DNA of 10,897 nucleotides. It comes from Actinomycetes bacterium. Lineage in GTDB: Bacteria > Actinomycetota > Acidimicrobiia > Acidimicrobiales > Microtrichaceae. Position 1 is the first letter of the stretch. Each line of letters begins with the position of its first letter. The stretch covers positions 1 to 10,897 of the forward strand of contig JAFAFZ010000522.1 of NCBI GenBank assembly GCA_023423215.1, written 5' to 3'. Of this stretch, positions 5,656 to 10,897 are shown one piece after another. The position numbers and the translations under genes were made by a program. The notes under the pieces are model-generated. The model ran no database searches and was not told the DNA's origin. It saw only the letters and a list, made by a program, of their open reading frames with translations.

Positions 5656-6773
5656 GAGCCCACTCCCCCGCCGGTCGTCGCCTCGATGGGATCGATCGCC
5701 AGCACACGCCGGGCGGCGAACAACGAGCTGAGCACGCCGAGCACCATCAGCAGCACGGACCAGAACACCACCGCGCCCGTCTGGAAGCTGAGCGGGATGC
5801 CGCCGAGCTGCCGTTGCGACAGCGGCACGTAGAGCGCGATGCCGACGAGGAGGCCGACGCCGAGCACGATCACGACCTGCGTGACGAGCGAGCGCACGAG
5901 CCGGGAGCCCGGCACGCCGATGGCCCGCAGCAGCGTCAGCGCGCCGGCCTTCTGCAGCGTGATGATCAGGAAGAAGAGGCCGGTCACGAGGGGTACCACC
6001 AGGCCGTAGAGCAGGAAGATGATGTTGAACGACTGCTGCACCTCGGCCACCCCGGGCGTCTCGGCGGCGGCGTCGGCTCGGGTGTACGCGTCCGCCTCGG
6101 GCACCTCGTCGTTCACCCGTTCGACCAGCTCCGCGGCGCTCACACCGTCGGCGGGTCGCAGACCCAGCGCCGAGGGCGGCACGGACGTGGCGTCGGGGTT
6201 GGTCGCCGTCGTGACCTGCTCGTAGGTGGCGTAGGTGGTGAACAGGGTGGTGCTGGCCTGCAGGCCGATCTGCTCGGCCAAGCCGACCACCTCGATCGGC
6301 GTGTCACCCGGCTGCACGCGCACCGTGTCACCGACGTCGAACCCGTCACCCGCCGCCGAGGCGAGCGCCACCGCCTCGCCCTCGCGTTCGGGGAGGCGAC
6401 CGGACGAGAGCTGCTCCGGCGAGCCGAGCCCCTCGGTGTCGTAGCCGATGATCGCCACGGTCTCGGTGCCCTCGCCGGCATCGACGCTGAAGGTCCCCTG
6501 GCCGACGCGGCCGGCCTCGCCGACGCCGTCCACCGACTCGATCGCCTGCTGCACCTCGGGGGTGAGCACGCTGCCCTGAAGGTTCACCCGCCCGTCGAGG
6601 CTGTAGACGAGGACCGGGGCGGACTGCCGCTCGATCGCCCCGATGAACGAGGTGATGAGCCCGTTCTGCAGCGTCTGTTGGAACAGGATCAGGAAGACGA
6701 GCAGTCCGATCGACCCCATGAGGAGCGCGAAGCGGACCTTGGCCCGACGGATCTCGGCGAGTGCGAGGAACAC
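5652..6773 (-). CDS. FtsX-like ABC transporter permease (first in operon)
   Basis: This 373-aa permease shares the one-plus-three helix FtsX layout. Helix 1 spans about 14-32 (RFALLMGSIGLLVFLIL) and the extracytoplasmic domain runs from ~36 to 248. Helices at about 251-272, 297-315 and 333-355 follow. ALTLLRAIGVPGSRLVRSLV (278-297) is the conserved ATPase-contact region, and ARRVLAIDPIEAT (354-366) ends the core. GTG 6773 is chosen because MFLALAEIRRAKVRF matches the usual N-terminus; a longer frame to 6872 would run through the divergent regulator's start and the operator region. No Shine-Dalgarno precedes it, but a -10-like TAGACA ends 7 nt upstream, so leaderless translation is likely. It heads the exporter operon and faces a TetR gene whose ATG is 67 bp away. 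Confidence 0.9.
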   Translation of the reverse strand: MFLALAEIRRAKVRFALLMGSIGLLVFLILFQQTLQNGLITSFIGAIERQSAPVLVYSLDGRVNLQGSVLTPEVQQAIESVDGVGEAGRVGQGTFSVDAGEGTETVAIIGYDTEGLGSPEQLSSGRLPEREGEAVALASAAGDGFDVGDTVRVQPGDTPIEVVGLAEQIGLQASTTLFTTYATYEQVTTATNPDATSVPPSALGLRPADGVSAAELVERVNDEVPEADAYTRADAAAETPGVAEVQQSFNIIFLLYGLVVPLVTGLFFLIITLQKAGALTLLRAIGVPGSRLVRSLVTQVVIVLGVGLLVGIALYVPLSQRQLGGIPLSFQTGAVVFWSVLLMVLGVLSSLFAARRVLAIDPIEATTGGGVGS

Positions 6774-6779
6774 GACAGA

Positions 6780-6803
6780 GTGTCTACACCATGACACTGT
6801 GTC
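6780..6803. promoter_or_regulatory. Candidate TetR operator between regulator and exporter
   Basis: Three related half-sites lie in a row on the plus strand: GTGTC (6780-6784), GACAC (6793-6797) and GTGTC (6799-6803). The last two form a perfect palindrome, GACACTGTGTC (6793-6803). The first two form an inverted repeat with an 8-bp spacer, AGTGTC-8-GACACT (6779-6798). The palindrome occupies the predicted -35/-10 spacer of the exporter promoter, so a bound repressor would block it. The divergent TetR gene starts 38 bp away and is the obvious binder, with autoregulation likely. Symmetry is directly visible; binding is inferred. Confidence 0.6.
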
Positions 6804-6809
6804 TCGCCA
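6781..6809 (-). promoter_or_regulatory. Predicted promoter of the ABC exporter operon
   Basis: On the minus strand TGGCGA (6809-6804) and TAGACA (6786-6781) are 17 bp apart, and TAGACA is preceded by TG. Transcription would begin at about the GTG start of the first permease, giving a leaderless message. The -35 matches only 3/6, so confidence rests on spacing and on the operator that fills the spacer. Confidence 0.4.
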
Positions 6810-6840
6810 CGTCACCGCATCGGCGCTCGAACGGGGCAGA

Positions 6841-7455
6841 ATGACCGCCGTGGCCCCTGCCTGGAACGACACGGTCGCCGATCACCGCGACCGCCAGCGA
6901 CAGCTCATCGTCGACGCGACGATGGCGCTCGTCGGCGAGCGCGGGCTGTCGGACGTGTCGATGGCGCAGGTCGCGAAGCAGGCCGGCATCGGCCGGGCGA
7001 CGCTCTACAAGTACTTCCCGGGTGTCGAGGAGATCGTCGCCGAGCACGTCCTCGCGACGGTCGAGTCGCACCACCGCGTGCTCGAGGAGGCCATCGCCGG
7101 CAGCGACGATCCCATCGGCGCGATCCGGGCGTGCCTGTCGATCCTGCTCGACTACTTCGGCAGCGACGGCCACCGCAGCGCGTCGACCTCGGTCAACCCC
7201 GACCAGTTCTCGCCCGAGGTCGGCAGGGAGGTGCACGCCGCGTTCGCCCGCATGCACGGGCTGCTCACGCAGCTGGTCGTCGACGCGCAGCTCGACGGCC
7301 GCCTGGTCGACGACGTCGACGCGCAGTTCACCGCACAGCTGCTGTACCAGATGCTCGCCGCAGGCCGTGCCGCGGTCGTCGCCGGACGGCTCACGCCGGA
7401 CGAGGCGGTCGACCGGATCATGCGCCAGTTCCTCCACGGCGCCGCAGCCGACTGA
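6841..7455 (+). CDS. TetR-family regulator, divergent from the ABC exporter
   Basis: This 204-aa protein has the TetR DNA-binding domain at about residues 17-64: RDRQRQLIVDATMALVGERG, then LSDVSMAQVAKQAGIGRATLYKYFPG, where GRATLYKYF is the recognition helix and following tyrosine-rich turn. The rest is helical, including LLYQMLAAGRAAVVAGRLTPDEAVDRIMRQFL, typical of the C-terminal ligand-binding domain. ATG 6841 is chosen because GGGG lies about 5 nt upstream and the N-terminus length is normal; upstream in-frame codons would overlap the exporter's first codons. Its divergent position and the shared palindromic operator point to repression of the exporter operon, relieved by an exported or toxic ligand. 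The inducer cannot be inferred. I cannot place its own promoter with confidence. Confidence 0.93.
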   Translation: MTAVAPAWNDTVADHRDRQRQLIVDATMALVGERGLSDVSMAQVAKQAGIGRATLYKYFPGVEEIVAEHVLATVESHHRVLEEAIAGSDDPIGAIRACLSILLDYFGSDGHRSASTSVNPDQFSPEVGREVHAAFARMHGLLTQLVVDAQLDGRLVDDVDAQFTAQLLYQMLAAGRAAVVAGRLTPDEAVDRIMRQFLHGAAAD

Positions 7456-7479
7456 GCCGCTCCCCGTCCTGGGGCCGGT

Positions 7480-7511
7480 TCGGCGTGAACGCGAGTCGGC
7501 GTGGAGGCGAG
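7480..7511 (+). repeat. Tandem 16-bp repeat upstream of gnd
   Basis: TCGGCGTGAACGCGAG (7480-7495) is followed immediately by TCGGCGTGGAGGCGAG (7496-7511). The copies match at 14 of 16 positions. They lie between the TetR stop and the gnd start, 75 bp before the gnd ATG, and could be paired sites for a regulator of the pentose-phosphate operon. Confidence 0.55.
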
Positions 7512-7526
7512 CCGTCGCGTGACGGC
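7511..7526 (+). repeat. Perfect hairpin upstream of gnd
   Basis: GCCGTC-GCGT-GACGGC makes a 6-bp stem with a 4-nt loop, starting at the last base of the tandem repeat. A C-rich run follows rather than T, so it is not a clear terminator for the TetR gene. It may be an operator or a leader structure of the gnd operon. No TAnnnT-type -10 was seen in the 131-bp gap. Confidence 0.4.
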
Positions 7527-7586
7527 GACCCCCTCTCCCCCGGCCCGCACGCGACACTTCATCGGACGAACGGAGCGACCCACGAC

Positions 7587-8663
7587 ATGAGCGACGACGC
7601 GCAGACCTCGACCCCCCGACTCGGCATGGTCGGACTCGGACGCATGGGGGCGAACCTCGTGCGACGGCTCGTCGGGGGTGGTGGCACCGCCGTCGTGTAC
7701 GACACCGATCCATCGGTCGCCGTGGAGCTGGCGGACGAGCAGGGCGACGCCGTGTCGGCCGCCGCGACGCTCGACGACCTGATCCGCCAGCTACCGACAC
7801 CGCGGGCGATCTGGGTCATGGTCCCGGCCTCGGTCGCCGGCGACGTGGTCGCGGACCTTGCCGGGCGGCTGGACGCAGGTGACGTCGTGATCGACGGCGG
7901 CAACACGGACTGGCGGGAGGACGGCCCGCGTGCGGCAGCACTGGCCGGGCGCGGCGTCGAGCTGCTCGACGTGGGCACCAGCGGTGGCATCTGGGGCTTC
8001 GAGCGCGGCTACTGCCTGATGGTCGGCGGCTCCGACGGCGCCGTCGGTCGGCTCGCTCCGGTCTTCGACGTGCTGTCGCCCGCGCCGGACTCGGTGCCCC
8101 GCACGACGGGCCGCGAGGGTCCCGCGGTTCCCGCCGAGCAGGGATGGCTCCACTGCGGACCGTCGGGGTCCGGCCACTTCGTCAAGATGGTGCACAACGG
8201 CATCGAGTACGGGCTGATGGCCGCGTACGCCGAGGGGCTGAACCTGCTCGGCCACACCGACCGCTACGGGTTCGACCTGGACGTGCCGGCCATCACCGAG
8301 CTGTGGCGCCGGGGCAGCGTCGTCGGCTCGTGGCTGCTGGACCTGACCGCGGCCGCCATGGTGAAGGACCCGGAGCTGTCGGGGTTCCACGGCGTGGTCA
8401 GCGACAGCGGCGAGGGGCGCTGGTCGCTCGAGGCGGCGATCGACCTGGCGGTGCCGATGCCGGTGCTCGCCAGCGCGCTGTTCTCGCGCTTCGCGTCGCG
8501 CGGCGAGGAGCTGCCGGCGAACAAGGTGCTCTCGGCCATGCGCAGCGAGTTCGGCGGGCACCTCGAGGCGCCACCGGACCCCGAGCCGACTCCCGCCGAC
8601 GGGAGCCCGAGCGCCGAGGGGTCGTCCGGCGACGGCCCGGCCGACGAGGGGCGGCGCGCGTGA
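7587..8663 (+). CDS. gnd: 6-phosphogluconate dehydrogenase, decarboxylating (short type)
   Basis: It oxidises and decarboxylates 6-phosphogluconate to ribulose-5-phosphate in the cytoplasm. The N-terminal Rossmann fold shows GLGRMGANL (16-24) and the acidic strand end VVYDTD (36-41). DGGNTDWRED (103-112), LLDVGTSGGIWGFERGYCLMVGG (127-149) and VSDSGEGRW (271-279) are family blocks. KMVHNGIE (200-207) supplies the catalytic Lys200, Asn204 and Glu207 at the spacing of well-studied homologues. At 358 aa it belongs to the short GntZ-like type (about 300 aa), often NAD-linked, rather than the ~470-aa type; cofactor choice is inferred. Two additions stand out: an insert at about 166-185 and a Pro/Ser/Asp/Glu-rich tail after GGH (326-358). 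ATG 7587 has GGAG (7572-7575) 11 nt upstream. Its stop overlaps the zwf start (GTGA). Confidence 0.93.
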   Translation: MSDDAQTSTPRLGMVGLGRMGANLVRRLVGGGGTAVVYDTDPSVAVELADEQGDAVSAAATLDDLIRQLPTPRAIWVMVPASVAGDVVADLAGRLDAGDVVIDGGNTDWREDGPRAAALAGRGVELLDVGTSGGIWGFERGYCLMVGGSDGAVGRLAPVFDVLSPAPDSVPRTTGREGPAVPAEQGWLHCGPSGSGHFVKMVHNGIEYGLMAAYAEGLNLLGHTDRYGFDLDVPAITELWRRGSVVGSWLLDLTAAAMVKDPELSGFHGVVSDSGEGRWSLEAAIDLAVPMPVLASALFSRFASRGEELPANKVLSAMRSEFGGHLEAPPDPEPTPADGSPSAEGSSGDGPADEGRRA

Positions 8664-10087
8664 ACGATCCGCACGCCTCCACCGACGACCCACCCCGCGG
8701 TGACGCGCTGGTCCTGTTCGGCATCACGGGTGACCTGGGCTTCAAGAAGCTGCTGCCGGCGCTGTACCACCTCGAGGCCTCGGGGCGGCTCGGCGTCCCC
8801 GTGATCGGCGTCGCCTCGTCGGACTGGACGACCGACGACCTGCGCGCCCGACTGCGCGCCGCGCTCGAGGCGAAGGACGTCGACCCCGACCCCGAGGTGC
8901 TGGCCACGCTGGAGTCGGCCATGACCTACGTGCAGGGCGACTACTCCGACCGCGGGACCTACGAGCGCCTGTCGGACGCTCTGCACGGGTGCGAGCTCCC
9001 GGTGGTGTACTTCGCCATCCCGCCGAGCCTGTTCCCCGACGTGATCGACGGGCTGCGCTCGGTCGGCCTGAACGACCGGGCGAGGGTGGTGCTCGAGAAG
9101 CCGCTCGGCCGCGACCTGGCCTCGGCGCGGGAGCTGAACACGACGGTGCGCTCGGCGTTCCCCGACGACCGCGTCTTCCGCATCGACCACTTCCTCGGCA
9201 AGGAGCCGGTGCTGAACCTGCTGGTGTTCCGCTTCGCCAACTCGGTGCTCGAGCCGATCTGGAACCGCCACCACATCCGCCGGGTCGAGATCACGATGGC
9301 CGAGTCGTTCGGGGTCGAGGGGCGTGGCCGCTTCTACGACGGGGTGGGTGCGCTGCGCGACGTCGTGCAGAACCACCTGCTGCAGGTCGTGACGCTCCTG
9401 GCGATGGAGCCCCCGTCGTCCGAGGCTCCGGAGTCGGTGCGCGACGAGAAGATCAAGGTCCTGCGCGCCGTGCGGACGGTGGACCCGGACTGCGTGGTGC
9501 GCGGCCGCTACGAGGGGTACCTGGACGAGGACGGCGTGGCTGCCGACTCGACGACCGAGACGTACGTCGCGCTGCGGTTCGACATCGACAACTGGCGTTG
9601 GGCCGGCGTGCCGTGGAGCGTGCGCGCGGGAAAGGCGATGCCGGCGACCTTCACCGAGGCGGTGATCGAGTTCGAAGCGGCGGCCCAGCCGTTGTTCGTC
9701 GACCACTCCGAGGTGCTCCAGCCGAACCGCCTGCGGTTCCGGCTGACGCCGGACGACCAGATCAGCCTGGAGATGCAGGCGAAGCGGCCGGGTGACGAGC
9801 TGGTGAGCCAGACCGTCGAGCTGGACGTCGACGGCAACCCGACGACGCGGCTGCCCGACGCGTACGAGCGGCTGCTGTCGGACGTGCTGGACGGGGACCA
9901 GACCCACTTCGGCCGTGAGGACTCGGTCGAGGAGTCGTGGCGCATCCTCGAGGACGTGATCGAGCACCCACCCGCGGTGCAGGACTACGAGCGGGGCACG
10001 TTCGGTCCGCCGACGACCGGTGCGAGCGACTCGCTGCCGACCGACTGGCTGCCCTGCGGACCGTTGGACGCACGGGAGCCGGCGTGA
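8660..10087 (+). CDS. zwf: Glucose-6-phosphate 1-dehydrogenase
   Basis: It oxidises glucose-6-phosphate to 6-phosphogluconolactone with reduction of NADP(+) or NAD(+), the entry step of the oxidative pentose-phosphate pathway. The nucleotide-binding fingerprint is LFGITGDLGFKKLLPALY (19-36). EKPLG (146-150) carries the conserved lysine, and the active-site signature is RIDHFLGK (174-181) with His177 and Lys181. WNRHHIRRVEITMAESFGVEGRGRFYD (201-227), NHLLQV (238-243) and WRWAGVPWSVRAGK (312-325) are further family blocks. At 475 aa it is close to the usual 480-510. GTG 8660 is fixed by AGGGG (8647-8651) 8 nt upstream and by a 4-nt overlap with the gnd stop. Ile22 and Thr23 replace the more usual Ala-Ser in GASGDL, and Phe178 replaces Tyr in DHYLGK; both look conservative. 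No opcA-like activator gene is in the window. Confidence 0.95.
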   Translation: MNDPHASTDDPPRGDALVLFGITGDLGFKKLLPALYHLEASGRLGVPVIGVASSDWTTDDLRARLRAALEAKDVDPDPEVLATLESAMTYVQGDYSDRGTYERLSDALHGCELPVVYFAIPPSLFPDVIDGLRSVGLNDRARVVLEKPLGRDLASARELNTTVRSAFPDDRVFRIDHFLGKEPVLNLLVFRFANSVLEPIWNRHHIRRVEITMAESFGVEGRGRFYDGVGALRDVVQNHLLQVVTLLAMEPPSSEAPESVRDEKIKVLRAVRTVDPDCVVRGRYEGYLDEDGVAADSTTETYVALRFDIDNWRWAGVPWSVRAGKAMPATFTEAVIEFEAAAQPLFVDHSEVLQPNRLRFRLTPDDQISLEMQAKRPGDELVSQTVELDVDGNPTTRLPDAYERLLSDVLDGDQTHFGREDSVEESWRILEDVIEHPPAVQDYERGTFGPPTTGASDSLPTDWLPCGPLDAREPA

Positions 10088-10848
10088 GCTCGGAGGAGCA
10101 CGACCTGCGGGTGCTGCCCGATGCCGTGTCGGCGGCGCACGCCGCGGCCGAGATCCTGGCATCGCTGCTGAACGAGGCGCTCGACGGTGCGGGTGGGGCC
10201 TCCGAGGGTGGCCGGGCCGGCCGTGCGTCGCTGGCGGTGAGCGGCGGATCCTCGCCGCGGCCGATGTTCGCCCGGCTGGCCGAGCTCGGTGGGCGGTCGT
10301 TGGGGACCGGCTCGCCGGGTGGCGTCGACTGGGACTCGGTCGAGGTGTTCCAGGTGGACGAGCGTGTCGCTCCGGCGGAGGACGCTGATCGCAACCTGGT
10401 CGACCTGCGGCGTGAGCTGACCGACCGGTGCGTGCCGTCCGAGCAGGTGCACGCGATGCCGGTCGAGCTCGGCGCCGAGGCAGCCGCCGAGGTGTACGCC
10501 GGCACCTTGGTCGAGGTCCTGGGCAGCGAGCCGTCCCTCGACGTGGTGCACCTGGGCATCGGCGACGATGGGCACACGGCGTCGCTGGTGCCGGGTGACG
10601 CCGTGCTCGAGGTGCGGGACCGGGACGTGGCCGCGACCGGTGTGTACCAGGGACGACGACGGGTGACGCTGACGTTCCCGATGCTCGACCGGGCGGGGGC
10701 CGTCGTGTGGTTGGTCACGGGTGCGTCGAAGGCGCCGGCGTTGGCGCAGCTGGTGGGAGGTGATCCGGGGATCCCCGCCTCGCACGTGCGGTGCCGGCCG
10801 TCGATCGTCGTGGCGGACGCCGAGGCGGCGCGGCTGCTCCCCCACTGA
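10084..10848 (+). CDS. pgl: 6-phosphogluconolactonase
   Basis: It hydrolyses 6-phosphogluconolactone to 6-phosphogluconate, the step between the two dehydrogenases encoded just upstream. Family blocks are in order: the sugar-phosphate loop SLAVSGGSSPRPMF (49-62), VEVFQVDERVAP (86-97), DADRNLVDLR (100-109) and the strongly conserved HLGIGDDGHTASLVPG (156-171) with the catalytic-region histidine His164. VTLTFPMLDRAGAVVWLVTGASKAPAL (194-220) follows. At 254 aa it is normal for the bacterial SugarP-isomerase-fold lactonase. GTG 10084 overlaps the zwf TGA by 4 nt and has GGGAG (10074-10078) 5 nt upstream, so expression is coupled to zwf. With gnd and zwf it completes the oxidative branch in one operon. 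Confidence 0.94.
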   Translation: MSSEEHDLRVLPDAVSAAHAAAEILASLLNEALDGAGGASEGGRAGRASLAVSGGSSPRPMFARLAELGGRSLGTGSPGGVDWDSVEVFQVDERVAPAEDADRNLVDLRRELTDRCVPSEQVHAMPVELGAEAAAEVYAGTLVEVLGSEPSLDVVHLGIGDDGHTASLVPGDAVLEVRDRDVAATGVYQGRRRVTLTFPMLDRAGAVVWLVTGASKAPALAQLVGGDPGIPASHVRCRPSIVVADAEAARLLPH

Positions 10849-10876
10849 CGCCGCCGACGTCATCCGTTCGTCGAGC

Positions 10877-10893
10877 TACGCCGGAACGGCGTA
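10877..10893 (+). repeat. Perfect hairpin downstream of pgl
   Basis: TACGCCG-GAA-CGGCGTA is a perfect 7-bp stem with a 3-nt loop, 28 bp after the pgl stop. The following four bases are CCTC and the window ends there, so a T-tract cannot be excluded but is not seen. It may be the operon's terminator or an operator for the next gene. Confidence 0.45.
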
Positions 10894-10897
10894 CCTC

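Noticed and set aside
6774..6872. A longer N-terminus for the first permease, starting at 6872
   Set aside because: It would add 33 non-conserved residues, cross the divergent TetR start and encode through the operator. GTG 6773 gives the family N-terminus.
8264..10162. A 632-codon open frame on the minus strand opposite gnd/zwf/pgl
   Set aside because: It is antisense to genes with clear catalytic motifs, its translation is low-complexity Arg/His/Val-rich, and it has no domain.
1..10897. CRISPR array, tRNA, rRNA, insertion sequence or integrase
   Set aside because: I found no regularly spaced repeats, no cloverleaf with CCA end, and no transposase or recombinase motif on either strand.

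Overview
The window is high-GC DNA (about 62-78% in the lines I counted), with many GTG starts, 4-nt GTGA/ATGA gene overlaps and Gly/Ser/Asp-rich lipoprotein linkers. This suggests a chromosomal segment of a free-living actinobacterium, possibly of the Acidimicrobiia type. The taxon is inference only. I see no tRNA, rRNA, CRISPR array, transposase or phage gene.

Left part (1-3755, genes on the minus strand): the 5' end of a lipoprotein gene that runs off the left edge; a PAPS-type sulfotransferase; a TetR-family regulator whose GTG start sits just downstream of a promoter-like sequence; and an unrecognised membrane protein with a probable bacterial PH-like domain and a small extracytoplasmic domain. 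A 442-bp stretch without a convincing gene follows. The membrane-protein gene and this stretch look somewhat lower in GC than their surroundings.

Middle (3756-7455): a MacB/LolD/FtsX-type ABC exporter operon on the minus strand, transcribed from 6773 towards 3756 (permease, permease, ATPase). It is divergent from a TetR-family regulator on the plus strand. Their 67-bp shared gap holds GTGTC/GACAC inverted repeats that fill the predicted spacer of the exporter promoter, a classic local repressor-exporter layout. The genes are chained by overlaps. Between the second permease and the ATPase the chain runs through a 22-codon ORF that overlaps both neighbours by ATGA.

Right part (7456-10897, plus strand): an oxidative pentose-phosphate operon of 6-phosphogluconate dehydrogenase, glucose-6-phosphate dehydrogenase and 6-phosphogluconolactonase, joined by GTGA overlaps. 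Together they take glucose-6-phosphate to ribulose-5-phosphate and yield reduced nicotinamide cofactor. Upstream of gnd lie a tandem 16-bp repeat and a perfect hairpin. Another perfect hairpin follows the lactonase gene.

Most of the window is ordinary metabolism and transport. The most unusual items are the 22-codon relay ORF, the exporter operator, the PH-like membrane protein, and the C-rich, G-poor leader of the sulfotransferase gene.
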